This document shows, in pieces, positions 1 to 8,257 of a stretch of 64,000 bases of DNA. Each line of letters opens with the position of its first letter. The stretch's first letter is position 1. The notes beneath the pieces were generated by a model. That model made no database searches. It saw nothing but the letters and a program-made list of their open reading frames with translations, and had not been told where the DNA came from. A program made the position numbers and the translations under genes. The DNA is from Psychroserpens sp. SPM9 (GTDB taxonomy: Bacteria > Bacteroidota > Bacteroidia > Flavobacteriales > Flavobacteriaceae), in contig NZ_JANZNR010000004.1 in the NCBI RefSeq assembly GCF_025153525.1, forward strand, positions 248,001 to 312,000, given 5' to 3'.

Positions 1-621
1 GTCGCCATAGAAAACACGACCAATAAAGGTGGTGGTGCTTGTTGGGATTTTGAAGCGTTGAAATCTATTAGAAACGTTTGTGACACCCATGATTTAGGCT
101 ATCATCTGGATGGCGCGCGATTATGGAATGCTTTGGCTAATACGAAAGAAACGGCAAAGGATTACGGACAATTATTTGATACCATATCAGTGTGTTTTAG
201 TAAAGGGCTAGGATGTCCAATTGGTTCGGTGTTGATAGGTGACAAAGACCTTATGAAAGGTGCGATTCGCGTACGAAAAATATTAGGAGGAGGTATGCGA
301 CAAGCGGGTTATTTGGCAGCAGCAGGATTATATGCCTTAGATCACCATTTAGAGCGATTAACCGAAGATCATAATAAGGCTAAAGACATTGGAAAGGTTT
401 TAGAAAGCTTATCAATCATTAAAAAGGTAGAGCCAATTGAAACTAATATTGTGATTTTCGAGCTGGAATCTCACGTTGATGAAGCCGAGTTTTTAAAACA
501 GCTATCAGATAAAAACATTTATATCATTGGTATGGGGAGTAATAAGCTACGTATGGTCACGCATTTAGATTATACAAATGACATGCACAACAAACTTTTA
601 GAAGTCTTAAACGATTTCTAA
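1..621 (+). CDS. L-threonine aldolase family protein (5' end outside window)
   Basis: The reading frame is open from base 1, so the N-terminus lies upstream of the window. The visible 206 residues belong to the PLP-dependent fold-type I threonine aldolases, which cleave threonine or allo-threonine to glycine and acetaldehyde in the cytosol. Visible family marks are ENTTNKGGG at the first residues, the HLDGARLWNA segment with the PLP-contacting Asp, and SVCFSKGLGCPIGS with the Schiff-base lysine. The C-terminal small domain is complete and ends at a TAA. Substrate stereospecificity cannot be judged. Family assignment is secure. Confidence 0.9.
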   Translation, partial: VAIENTTNKGGGACWDFEALKSIRNVCDTHDLGYHLDGARLWNALANTKETAKDYGQLFDTISVCFSKGLGCPIGSVLIGDKDLMKGAIRVRKILGGGMRQAGYLAAAGLYALDHHLERLTEDHNKAKDIGKVLESLSIIKKVEPIETNIVIFELESHVDEAEFLKQLSDKNIYIIGMGSNKLRMVTHLDYTNDMHNKLLEVLNDF

Positions 622-632
622 GCCTCTAGATT

Positions 633-956
633 TTACTTAAACAAATCCATACCAGGAATATTTGGCATTCCGGCTTTTGCAACTGCAGCAACTTCAGTTT
701 CATGAACCGTTGTGGCGCGTTCGATGGCTTTATTGAGTGTCAAGATTAAATAATCTTCAAGCATCTCTTTGTCTTGGAGTAACTCGTCATCAATAGCGAT
801 AGATTTAATTGTACGGTTGGCAGTGATTGTAACTTTTAGCTTGTCATCACTACTGGTTTCATCAATTAAAACACTGTGTAAGCGCTCTTTAGTTTCTTCA
901 ACTTTTTTCTGGGTTTCTTTTAGCTTGCCCATCATTCCCATCATATCTCCAAACAT
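633..956 (-). CDS. ybaB: YbaB/EbfC family nucleoid-associated protein
   Basis: A 107-residue protein of the YbaB/EbfC family, small dimeric DNA-binding proteins. It starts [12 protein letters not shown], the usual Met/Gly-rich helix, followed by a charged coiled helix ([14 protein letters not shown]) and a beta segment with [19 protein letters not shown], as in the family. An in-frame start 30 bases further upstream exists, but a TAATTTTG promoter element at 984-991 would place transcription near 977 and exclude it; the chosen start also gives the usual family length. It is convergent with the preceding aldolase gene and divergent from the protease gene. No neighbouring recR or dnaX is seen. 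Confidence 0.85.
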   Translation of the reverse strand: MFGDMMGMMGKLKETQKKVEETKERLHSVLIDETSSDDKLKVTITANRTIKSIAIDDELLQDKEMLEDYLILTLNKAIERATTVHETEVAAVAKAGMPNIPGMDLFK

Positions 957-983
957 ATTGTTAAGTATTAATATTATAAGTTG

Positions 984-991
984 CAAAATTA
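984..991 (-). promoter_or_regulatory. TAnnTTTG promoter element for ybaB
   Basis: On the minus strand this reads TAATTTTG, an exact match to the Bacteroidota -7 element. It lies 28 bases before the chosen ybaB start codon and supports that start. No clear -33 TTTG was found. Confidence 0.5.
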
Positions 992-1019
992 CTAAATTGC
1001 CAGACTTTTAAAAAGAAAA

Positions 1020-3080
1020 ATGAAGACGACTATTGAAGCTCCTGTCGCAAGACAAATCCCTAAGGAATTAGAAATTCACAACGATAAAAGGATTGATAAT
1101 TATTTTTGGTTAAATCAACGAGAAGACCAAAATGTTCTGGATTATCTCAATGCCGAAAACGACTTCTATCAGAGAGAAACTGCGCATACCAAAGAGTTTG
1201 AAACTTCTCTTTTTGAAGAAATGAAAGCGAGAATTAAGGAAGATGATGCATCTGTGCCTTACAAATACAATGGCTATTGGTACATTGTACGCTATGAAAA
1301 AGGAAAAGATTACCCCATTTATACACGTAAAAAGGAAAGTTTAGAAGCTAAAGAGGAATTGCTTTTTGACTGCAATCAAATGGCTGAAACGCATAGCTAT
1401 TTTAGATTAGTGGGTTTAAGCGTCAGTCCAGATAATTCGATGATTGCTTTTGGAATTGATACTGTTGGGAGACGCCAATACACACTGCAAATTAAAAGTT
1501 TAATTACAGGTCAAGTGTTTTCTGATGCCATCAAAAACACCACGGGATCTTCTACTTGGGCGAATGATAATTCTACATTATTCTATACCAAAAAGGACGA
1601 ACAAACGTTGCGGTCTAACGAAATTTACAAGCATAAGATTGGTGATTCCGAAGAACAAGACACGCTGATTTATACAGAAGACGATGATACATTTGGCGTG
1701 GCAGTATATAAATCTAAATCTCGAAAGTATATTATAATTGCTTGTTACAGCACATTAACCAACGAATTTCATGTTCTAGATGCAGATACACCTGACGCTA
1801 ATTTTAAATTATTTCAACGACGTATTCGCGGATTAGAATATAGTATTTCTCATTTTGAAGAGGCATTTTATATGCTCACTAATTATAACGATGCTATCAA
1901 TTTCAAGTTGATGAAAACACCCGAAAACAATACCGAAATTGAACATTGGGTTGAGGTTATCGGTCATCGGGATGATGTGCTGCTTGAAGACATAGATATT
2001 TTTAAAGATTATCTGGTCATTAGTGAACGTTCTAACGGATTAAACCAAATTAGAATCAAACGATGGGATGGTTCAGCCGATTATTATTTACCATTCGATA
2101 ACGAAACCTACACCGTAAATACAGGAACTAATGTTGATTTTGATACCGAAATTTTACGCTACAGTTATAACTCGCTAACGCATCCGGCTTCTGTTATTGA
2201 TTTCAATATGAAAACCAAGACAAAAGTTATCAAAAAAGAACAGGAAGTACTCGATCCTAATTTTGATAAAAATAATTACACATCCGAACGTATATGGGCA
2301 ACAGCTCAAGATGGCACGAAAATCCCCATGTCCTTAGTGAGACGAAAAGACACTAAGCTTGATGAAAATACGCCCTTACTTCAGTATGCCTATGGAAGTT
2401 ATGGTTCTACTATTGACCCTTATTTTTCAACCATACGATTGAGTCTTTTGGATCGCGGATTTATATATGTCATCGCACATGTAAGAGGTGGCGAATATCT
2501 AGGCAGGCACTGGTATGAAGACGGAAAGCTTCTGAAAAAGAAAAATACATTTACAGATTTTATAGACTGTTCTAAACATCTTATTGCTCATAAATATACC
2601 AGTCCTAAACATTTATATGCGATGGGCGGAAGTGCAGGAGGCTTGCTTATGGGCGTGATTATTAATGAAGCACCTCAATTGTACCATGGTGTTATTGCAG
2701 CAGTTCCTTTTGTTGATGTGGTTACAACAATGTTAGATGACTCTATTCCGTTAACAACAGGAGAATATGATGAATGGGGAAATCCTAACGATAAAACCTT
2801 CTACGACTATATTAAAAGCTATTCGCCCTACGATAATATCAAGAAGCAATCATATCCAAACTTACTGATAACTGCAGGTTTACATGATTCACAAGTTCAG
2901 TATTGGGAACCCGCAAAATGGGCATCTAAGTTAAGAACTTTTAAACAAGATACTAACAAGTTGTACTTGGTGACTAACATGGAAGCCGGTCATGGCGGAG
3001 CTTCCGGGCGATTTGAAGCGCTAAAAGAAGATGCGCAGGAATTTGCATTTTTACTAGACTTAGAAGGAATTATTAGCTAA
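1020..3080 (+). CDS. Oligopeptidase B-like S9 family peptidase
   Basis: A 686-residue cytosolic serine peptidase of family S9A (prolyl oligopeptidase clan), closest in layout to oligopeptidase B (protease II), which cuts short peptides after basic residues. The first ~400 residues form the beta-propeller domain that limits access to short peptides. The C-terminal alpha/beta hydrolase domain contains GGSAGG with the nucleophile Ser538, Asp623 in AGLHDSQV and His658 in EAGHGG, so the triad is intact. No signal peptide is visible. Length fits the family (about 680-710). It stands alone between a divergent ybaB and the next gene's own promoter. Specificity for basic residues is inferred from family membership. 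Confidence 0.85.
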   Translation: MKTTIEAPVARQIPKELEIHNDKRIDNYFWLNQREDQNVLDYLNAENDFYQRETAHTKEFETSLFEEMKARIKEDDASVPYKYNGYWYIVRYEKGKDYPIYTRKKESLEAKEELLFDCNQMAETHSYFRLVGLSVSPDNSMIAFGIDTVGRRQYTLQIKSLITGQVFSDAIKNTTGSSTWANDNSTLFYTKKDEQTLRSNEIYKHKIGDSEEQDTLIYTEDDDTFGVAVYKSKSRKYIIIACYSTLTNEFHVLDADTPDANFKLFQRRIRGLEYSISHFEEAFYMLTNYNDAINFKLMKTPENNTEIEHWVEVIGHRDDVLLEDIDIFKDYLVISERSNGLNQIRIKRWDGSADYYLPFDNETYTVNTGTNVDFDTEILRYSYNSLTHPASVIDFNMKTKTKVIKKEQEVLDPNFDKNNYTSERIWATAQDGTKIPMSLVRRKDTKLDENTPLLQYAYGSYGSTIDPYFSTIRLSLLDRGFIYVIAHVRGGEYLGRHWYEDGKLLKKKNTFTDFIDCSKHLIAHKYTSPKHLYAMGGSAGGLLMGVIINEAPQLYHGVIAAVPFVDVVTTMLDDSIPLTTGEYDEWGNPNDKTFYDYIKSYSPYDNIKKQSYPNLLITAGLHDSQVQYWEPAKWASKLRTFKQDTNKLYLVTNMEAGHGGASGRFEALKEDAQEFAFLLDLEGIIS

Positions 3081-3095
3081 TTAAAAAAAAAGCCT

Positions 3096-3103
3096 TAATT
3101 TTG
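3096..3103 (+). promoter_or_regulatory. TAnnTTTG promoter element before the cysteine synthase-like gene
   Basis: TAATTTTG lies 51 bases before the ATG at 3155, in the 74-base gap after the peptidase gene. The downstream gene thus probably has its own transcript, ended by the hairpin at 4218-4247. Confidence 0.5.
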
Positions 3104-3154
3104 CAAGGTTTTACGTTTCAGATTTTAAAAGTAGGAAACTGATAAATAGCATTT

Positions 3155-4192
3155 ATGAAAAAAGACATACAAGTATTTGATAATGTTTTACAATTAATAG
3201 GTAAAACGCCACTTATCAAATTAAACAAAATGACTCAAGATTTTGATGGAGACTTTTTTGCTAAAGTTGAAGCATTTAATCCAGGTCATTCGTCAAAAGA
3301 CAGAATTGCACTTCATATTATTGAAGAAGCCGAAAGAAGAGGCATCTTAACTCCCGGAGATACAATTATAGAAACGACTTCTGGTAATACAGGATTTAGT
3401 ATTGCTATGGTGAGTATTATCAAAGGCTATGAGTGTATTTTGGCTGTAAGTTCAAAATCATCTGCAGATAAAATAGACATGCTTAAGTCGATGGGAGCAC
3501 AAGTATATGTGTGTCCGGCAAACGTGAGCGCAGATGATCCACGATCATATTACCAAGTCGCTAAGCGTTTACATGACGAGATTAAAGGTTCTATTTATAT
3601 TAACCAGTATTTTAATGAGCTTAATTTAGATGCTCATTATCACAGTACAGGTCCTGAAATCTGGGAACAAACAGAAGGTCAAATTACACACTTAATTGCT
3701 TGTAGTGGTACAGGAGGCACCATTTCTGGAATTTCTAAATACTTAAAAGAGCAAAACCCTGAAGTTAAAGTCATTGGTGTTGATGCTTTTGGATCGGTAT
3801 TAAAAAAATATCACGAAACACGTGAATTTGATGAGAAAGAGATTTATCCTTACCGAATTGAAGGCTTAGGAAAAAACTTGATTCCAACAGCTACAGATTT
3901 TGATTTGATAGACAAATTTGTAAAAGTAACCGACGAAGAAAGTGCGCATACAGCTCGTGAGATTTCTAGAACCGAAGGTTTGTTTGTTGGTTATACAAGT
4001 GGAGCAGCGATGCAAGCCTTAAAACAACTTAATGAAAGCGGAGAATTTAAAAGAGGCGATAAGGTTGTTGTTATTTTTCCAGATCATGGGTCGCGATACA
4101 TGAGTAAAGTATACAGCGATAAATGGATGGAAGATCAAGGGTTCTTTGATAGTAAGACTGCCATTGCTGAAAAAATTCAATATATAAAGTAA
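3155..4192 (+). CDS. PLP-dependent cysteine synthase/CBS-like enzyme; candidate cysteate synthase
   Basis: A 345-residue fold-type II PLP enzyme. The active lysine is in [12 protein letters not shown], and the phosphate- and substrate-binding loops are ETTSGNTGF and [11 protein letters not shown]. The C-terminal [18 protein letters not shown] resembles the cystathionine beta-synthase core more than classical CysK, and no CBS or haem domain is present. The next gene is an alpha-oxoamine synthase, and the window also carries serA and serC. In sulfonolipid-making Bacteroidota, CapA is a CysK/CBS-like enzyme that makes cysteate from O-phosphoserine and sulfite, and CapB is an alpha-oxoamine synthase, so I favour CapA. 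Ordinary cysteine synthase or cystathionine beta-synthase remains possible. The enzyme class is certain; the substrate is inferred from context. Confidence 0.8.
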   Translation: MKKDIQVFDNVLQLIGKTPLIKLNKMTQDFDGDFFAKVEAFNPGHSSKDRIALHIIEEAERRGILTPGDTIIETTSGNTGFSIAMVSIIKGYECILAVSSKSSADKIDMLKSMGAQVYVCPANVSADDPRSYYQVAKRLHDEIKGSIYINQYFNELNLDAHYHSTGPEIWEQTEGQITHLIACSGTGGTISGISKYLKEQNPEVKVIGVDAFGSVLKKYHETREFDEKEIYPYRIEGLGKNLIPTATDFDLIDKFVKVTDEESAHTAREISRTEGLFVGYTSGAAMQALKQLNESGEFKRGDKVVVIFPDHGSRYMSKVYSDKWMEDQGFFDSKTAIAEKIQYIK

Positions 4193-4217
4193 CCATATAA
4201 CATTAGTTTATAAGATT

Positions 4218-4247
4218 CCTATCACGTGTTTTCGTGGTAGGTTTTTT
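4218..4247 (+). terminator. Rho-independent terminator after the cysteine synthase-like gene
   Basis: CCTATCACG (4218-4226) pairs with CGTGGTAGG (4233-4241) with one G-U pair and a six-base loop, followed by TTTTTT. It separates this gene from the downstream oxoamine synthase gene. Confidence 0.8.
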
Positions 4248-4309
4248 ATGTTTAAAAGGGATATGAACATTGGTTTATAAAAATATTATGCCATCATAAT
4301 AATATTAAC

Positions 4310-4317
4310 TAATTTTG
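4310..4317 (+). promoter_or_regulatory. TAnnTTTG promoter element before the oxoamine synthase gene
   Basis: TAATTTTG sits 66 bases upstream of the ATG at 4384 and downstream of a terminator, so the two candidate sulfonolipid genes appear to be transcribed separately. Confidence 0.5.
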
Positions 4318-4383
4318 TGTCGTGTATGTCTTGATTTTTTATAGATATATACAACTAACTAATAAGACTAAAAACTCGCTTTA

Positions 4384-5643
4384 ATGAAGGATTTATTTGA
4401 GAAGATCTATAAAGACAAAGGACCATTAGGAAAATGGGCTTCTCAAGCTGAAGGATATTTTGTGTTTCCTAAGCTGGAAGGAGAGATTTCTAATAGAATG
4501 AAATTTCAAGGGAAAGAAGTGATTACTTGGAGTATTAATGATTACCTTGGATTAGCTAATCACCCTGAAGTACGTAAAGTAGATGCAGAAGCTGCTGCAC
4601 AATACGGTTCTGCGTACCCAATGGGAGCACGTATGATGTCAGGTCATACCGAACTTCACGAACAATTACAAAAAGAACTTGCCGAATTTGTAAGCAAAGA
4701 AGCTGCTTACTTATTAAATTTTGGATATCAAGGTATGGTGTCTACTGTAGATGCTTTGGTATCTAAAGATGATATCATCGTGTATGATGTTGATGCACAC
4801 GCTTGTATTATTGACGGTGTTCGTCTTCATATGGGGAAACGCTTTACCTATAAGCATAACGATGTTGAAAGTTTAGAAAAAAACTTAGAGCGTGCTACTA
4901 AAATGGCCGAACAGACAGGTGGAGGAATTCTTGTGATTTCTGAAGGTGTCTTCGGAATGCGTGGTGAACAAGGACGTTTAAAAGAAATTGTTGCGCTTAA
5001 AAAGAAATTTAACTTCAGATTATTTGTTGATGATGCTCACGGTTTTGGAACCTTAGGAAAAACAGGCGCAGGCGCTGGTGAGGAGCAAGGTGTACAAGAT
5101 GAAATTGATGTGTATTTTGCAACGTTTGCTAAATCATTGGCGAGTACAGGCGCATTTATTGCTGCAGATCAAGAGATTATCGATTACTTAAAATATAACT
5201 TACGTTCTCAAATGTTTGCTAAATCGTTACAAATGCAACTTGTTGTAGGGGCTTTGAAGCGTTTAGATATGCTGAGAACAATGCCAGAATTAAAAGAAAA
5301 TCTCTGGACGATTGTTAACGCTTTACAATCTGGATTAAAAGAACGTGGTTTCGATATTGGAACAACGCAAAGCTGTGTTACTCCAGTGTATTTAAAAGGA
5401 AGTATTCCTGAAGCGATGGCGCTTGTTCGTGATTTGCGAGAAAACTACGGAATTTTCTGTTCTATCGTTGTGTATCCAGTCATACCAAAAGGTTTAATTC
5501 TTTTAAGAATGATTCCAACGGCGACGCATACGCTACAAGATGTATCTGATACACTTGATGCCTTTGACGCCATTAGAGAACGCTTAGTCAACGGAACTTA
5601 TAAACGCTTATCTGCCGCAGTTATGGCTGCCATGGGAGAGTAA
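4384..5643 (+). CDS. Alpha-oxoamine synthase (serine palmitoyltransferase-like); candidate cysteate C-acyltransferase
   Basis: A 419-residue PLP enzyme of the alpha-oxoamine synthase family (serine palmitoyltransferase, KBL, BioF), which condenses an amino acid with an acyl thioester and releases CO2. Visible features are WSINDYLGLANHP, DVDAHACIIDG with the PLP-stacking His, FVDDAHGFGTLG with the cofactor Asp, and TFAKSLASTG with the Schiff-base lysine. It is cytosolic, with no membrane segment. The neighbours are a cysteine synthase-like enzyme and a convergent GNAT acyltransferase, with no biotin or threonine-catabolism genes, which argues for lipid synthesis. Flavobacteria use this family for capnine (cysteate plus acyl-CoA, CapB) or for sphingoid bases (SPT). 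I favour CapB because of the neighbour, but sequence reading alone cannot settle the amino-acid substrate. Confidence 0.82.
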   Translation: MKDLFEKIYKDKGPLGKWASQAEGYFVFPKLEGEISNRMKFQGKEVITWSINDYLGLANHPEVRKVDAEAAAQYGSAYPMGARMMSGHTELHEQLQKELAEFVSKEAAYLLNFGYQGMVSTVDALVSKDDIIVYDVDAHACIIDGVRLHMGKRFTYKHNDVESLEKNLERATKMAEQTGGGILVISEGVFGMRGEQGRLKEIVALKKKFNFRLFVDDAHGFGTLGKTGAGAGEEQGVQDEIDVYFATFAKSLASTGAFIAADQEIIDYLKYNLRSQMFAKSLQMQLVVGALKRLDMLRTMPELKENLWTIVNALQSGLKERGFDIGTTQSCVTPVYLKGSIPEAMALVRDLRENYGIFCSIVVYPVIPKGLILLRMIPTATHTLQDVSDTLDAFDAIRERLVNGTYKRLSAAVMAAMGE

Positions 5644-5670
5644 GTATAACATACATAATTCAATAAAAAA

Positions 5671-5702
5671 AATCCGATTCATCATTTGAACCGGATTTTT
5701 TT
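5671..5702. terminator. Bidirectional terminator between convergent genes
   Basis: AATCCG (5671-5676) pairs with CGGATT (5692-5697) and further inner pairs form with one mismatch. The hairpin has an A-run on the left and a T-run on the right, so it can serve both the oxoamine synthase gene and the convergent GNAT gene. Confidence 0.7.
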
Positions 5703-6822
5703 ATATCAAAGATTTTCTAAAGGTCTTACGACGCTTATAAACTTCTGGATCAAAATGCTTCCATATTTTATGAATGGCTTCATTATCTTCTAATTCTGGT
5801 GTTCTAAAACAGGTTTGGATGCCTTTTTCAGTAAATGTTTCGTAATATTCATTAAAAATTACGGCATGAACTCCTTTGTTCTGGTACTTAGGGTGAATAC
5901 CAATTAAATAGAAAATAACATCTTTACTGTGTTTTCTGGCTTTTAAGATATGGCTTATTCCGAAGGGAAATAGTTTACCATTAGCTTTTTGAAGGGCTTT
6001 AGCAAATGCGGGCATCACAATGGCAAACCCAACTAATTCATCATCTTTATCAACTACAAATTTGATATATTCGGGATTGACAAAACTGATAAATTTTTTC
6101 TTAAAATATTCTTTCTGAATATCTGTAATGGCTACAAATGATGAGAGTGAAGCATAACTTTCGTTAAACAAATCAAACATCTTATCAGCATAAGGCATTA
6201 CTTCAGAGGTTTTAGTGAATTTAAGTGCTGTTAAATTATAACGACGCTTAATCAGTTCTTGTGCCTTTTTAAAGAATTCGGGTTTTACGTTTTCAAAAGG
6301 AAACTTGCTTTCTGAGTAATGTTTTTCAACAGCATAGCCCGAAGATTCATAGTGCTTGATGTAATAGGGATGATTGTACCAGGTAATCATTGGTGCGATG
6401 CTATCAAAACCTTCAGTCATAACACCAACCTTATCTAAATTTGAAAAGCCTACAGGGCCTTCAGTGTATTCCAGATTGTGCTCTTTTCCTATACGTTCAA
6501 CTTCTGCTAACAGCGCTTTTGAAACCTCTTGGTCATCAATGAAGTCAAACCATCCAAAACGCATTTTCTTTTGATTCTGATCGTTCACTTCTAGCCAATT
6601 AATAATAGCAGCGATACGACCTACAATATTATTATTTTTATAAGCTAAGAAAAAACGAGCTTCGGCATCTTTAAAAATAGGATTTTTATCCTTATTAAAA
6701 GTTTCTAGTTCTTGTTTAATAATAGGAGGAACCCAGTATTTTGAATCTTTATAAAGTTTAAAAGGAAACTTAACAAACGCTTTTAAATCTTTCTTAGAAT
6801 GTATTTCTTTAACAACAATCAT
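5701..6822 (-). CDS. Long GNAT-fold acyltransferase; candidate lipid N-acyltransferase
   Basis: A 373-residue soluble protein, much longer than a typical 150-180 residue GNAT enzyme. The N-terminal half carries SKYWVPPIIKQE, a pattern of the long GNAT-like family. The C-terminal half has a GNAT core: the acyl-CoA loop is IHPKYQNKGVH (QNKG at 314-317). It is tail to tail with the candidate CapB gene and starts 12 bases after an outer-membrane barrel gene on the same strand, so those two are probably co-transcribed. The bacterial ceramide synthase of Caulobacter is a GNAT-like protein of similar size, so N-acylation of capnine or a sphingoid base is a reasonable guess. The fold is clear; the substrate is inference. 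Confidence 0.7.
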   Translation of the reverse strand: MIVVKEIHSKKDLKAFVKFPFKLYKDSKYWVPPIIKQELETFNKDKNPIFKDAEARFFLAYKNNNIVGRIAAIINWLEVNDQNQKKMRFGWFDFIDDQEVSKALLAEVERIGKEHNLEYTEGPVGFSNLDKVGVMTEGFDSIAPMITWYNHPYYIKHYESSGYAVEKHYSESKFPFENVKPEFFKKAQELIKRRYNLTALKFTKTSEVMPYADKMFDLFNESYASLSSFVAITDIQKEYFKKKFISFVNPEYIKFVVDKDDELVGFAIVMPAFAKALQKANGKLFPFGISHILKARKHSKDVIFYLIGIHPKYQNKGVHAVIFNEYYETFTEKGIQTCFRTPELEDNEAIHKIWKHFDPEVYKRRKTFRKSLI

Positions 6823-6834
6823 ACAGTATACGGC

Positions 6835-7812
6835 TTAAAGACTTCCGTCATCATCAAAATCATCAGTTCGCTTCTTTTTGTCTTTTTTAGGCTTTCGTTT
6901 GTCGGCATCATCTCGAGAGTTTCCGTTATCTGTTTCTTTATCGACATGGAAATCGAAACGGTAAGACATTCCGAAGTTAACTCCAAAAACCGAAGGTGTA
7001 TCTTTTGCATTAAATGTGACTGCAGCATCTAACTGAAAATCTTTACTCCATAAATATCCGCCTCCAAACCGAAAGAGGTTATCAGCATAGAAATCACTTT
7101 GAATCCCTTGGGTTTCTCCAAAAACGACCCATTGCGGATTGAACGAGTGGGTTAAGGTAATGATGTATTGAAAATCTGAATAATCGGTCCCAATTCGGTC
7201 CTTGATTAAGTTTAGCACCAAGACCCAGCCGCCAGAAAAGTTGTTTTGCGTTGCGACCATAATTTTAGGGCTAAAACCTTCGATGCCAGGTGGCGTAAAC
7301 GGATTGTTTTTAGAATCAAAATTAGCACCAGCATACACTGCAACGGCAGGAATTAATGATTTCCATTTAAACGAACGATTGGCATGATAACTATATAAAT
7401 TGGGTTTGTCGTCTTCTTCAGAATTTTTATAAGGATCATACACCAAATATTTAGCACCTAATGTGAAGTTTTTAAAGTTAGAACGTTTGTCTTCTAAAGC
7501 AATAGCAGAACGATAGTCTGTAAAAGTGTCATTTTGGTAAACACCTTCTAAGTTAATTTCTAATTGCTCAAATAATAGTCCGTAACGAACCGTAAAATCG
7601 GCACCAAAGCCAGAGACTTCATACATGAGAGGCGTGTGTTCTTCTTTTATAATATAAGGACCAACTTCTATCTGTGCAACGTTGGTACCTACAGAAAAAG
7701 CACTTTTAGAAACACCTGGTCTGTTGGAGTTGATCACTTCGGTGTATTGAGCAAAAGTGATTTGGGATAGTAATAATAAGGTGAAAAACAATAGTGTTTT
7801 GATCGGAGTCAT
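6835..7812 (-). CDS. Outer-membrane beta-barrel protein, transporter-like
   Basis: A 325-residue exported protein. Residues 1-21 form a signal peptide ending at a TFAQ-type cleavage site. The body has alternating aromatic and polar beta strands of a MetA-pathway/transporter-like outer-membrane barrel, starting with NSNRPGVSKSAFSVGTNVAQ and ending with a strand GMSYRFDF. After the barrel comes a highly charged tail rich in Lys and Asp (about residues 288-325), unusual after a barrel and perhaps periplasmic. It probably forms a two-gene operon with the long GNAT gene, which suggests an envelope-lipid role. Substrate unknown. Confidence 0.65.
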   Translation of the reverse strand: MTPIKTLLFFTLLLLSQITFAQYTEVINSNRPGVSKSAFSVGTNVAQIEVGPYIIKEEHTPLMYEVSGFGADFTVRYGLLFEQLEINLEGVYQNDTFTDYRSAIALEDKRSNFKNFTLGAKYLVYDPYKNSEEDDKPNLYSYHANRSFKWKSLIPAVAVYAGANFDSKNNPFTPPGIEGFSPKIMVATQNNFSGGWVLVLNLIKDRIGTDYSDFQYIITLTHSFNPQWVVFGETQGIQSDFYADNLFRFGGGYLWSKDFQLDAAVTFNAKDTPSVFGVNFGMSYRFDFHVDKETDNGNSRDDADKRKPKKDKKKRTDDFDDDGSL

Positions 7813-7922
7813 AGGTTAACGATTTAAGCCAAATATAGATATTTTATACGATTTATTTATCGAGATATTAGTATTAAGATTTTTTTAAGTAACGAAAGCC
7901 GTTTTTTAAATACATATAATTG

Positions 7923-7930
7923 TATTTTTG
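7923..7930 (+). promoter_or_regulatory. TAnnTTTG promoter element before the DUF4834 gene
   Basis: TATTTTTG overlaps a possible TTG start codon at 7928. Transcription would begin near 7937, so the ATG at 7946 is the more likely start, with a very short leader. Confidence 0.45.
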
Positions 7931-7945
7931 AAAAAAATTCACGCA

Positions 7946-8227
7946 ATGTTACAGGAAGCATCTGTATATGGTTTCTTTAGAACCATTCTTATTATTCTTT
8001 TGGTATACTACGGAATCAAAATTCTGTCACGCTTTTTTGCGCCTTATCTTGTAAGGTATATGTCTAAAAAGGTGCAACAAAAGTTTGAAGGTCAATTTCA
8101 ACAGCAACAAAATCAAAGACAAACACAACAAAAAGAAGGTGAAACGGTCATCGATAAAATGCCTGAAAATAATTCGGCTTCAAATAAAAAAGTAGGAGAG
8201 TACATAGATTACGAAGAAATTGACTAA
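7946..8227 (+). CDS. DUF4834 family small membrane protein
   Basis: A 93-residue protein with one hydrophobic helix near the N-terminus (FFRTILIILLVYYGIKIL) followed by a basic segment and a Gln-rich stretch (QQQQNQRQTQQ) ending in an acidic tail. This layout matches DUF4834, a Bacteroidota single-pass membrane family of unknown function. A TTG 18 bases upstream would add six residues, but it lies inside a TAnnTTTG promoter element. The gene sits 30 bases ahead of the YfhO gene on the same strand, a plausible operon. Confidence 0.7.
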   Translation: MLQEASVYGFFRTILIILLVYYGIKILSRFFAPYLVRYMSKKVQQKFEGQFQQQQNQRQTQQKEGETVIDKMPENNSASNKKVGEYIDYEEID

Positions 8228-8257
8228 TTTTCGAGTCTATTGAAAGTCTTATAATTT

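Noticed and set aside
7928-7945. TTG start of the DUF4834 gene adding six residues
   Set aside because: It lies within a TAnnTTTG promoter element, so the ATG at 7946 is preferred.
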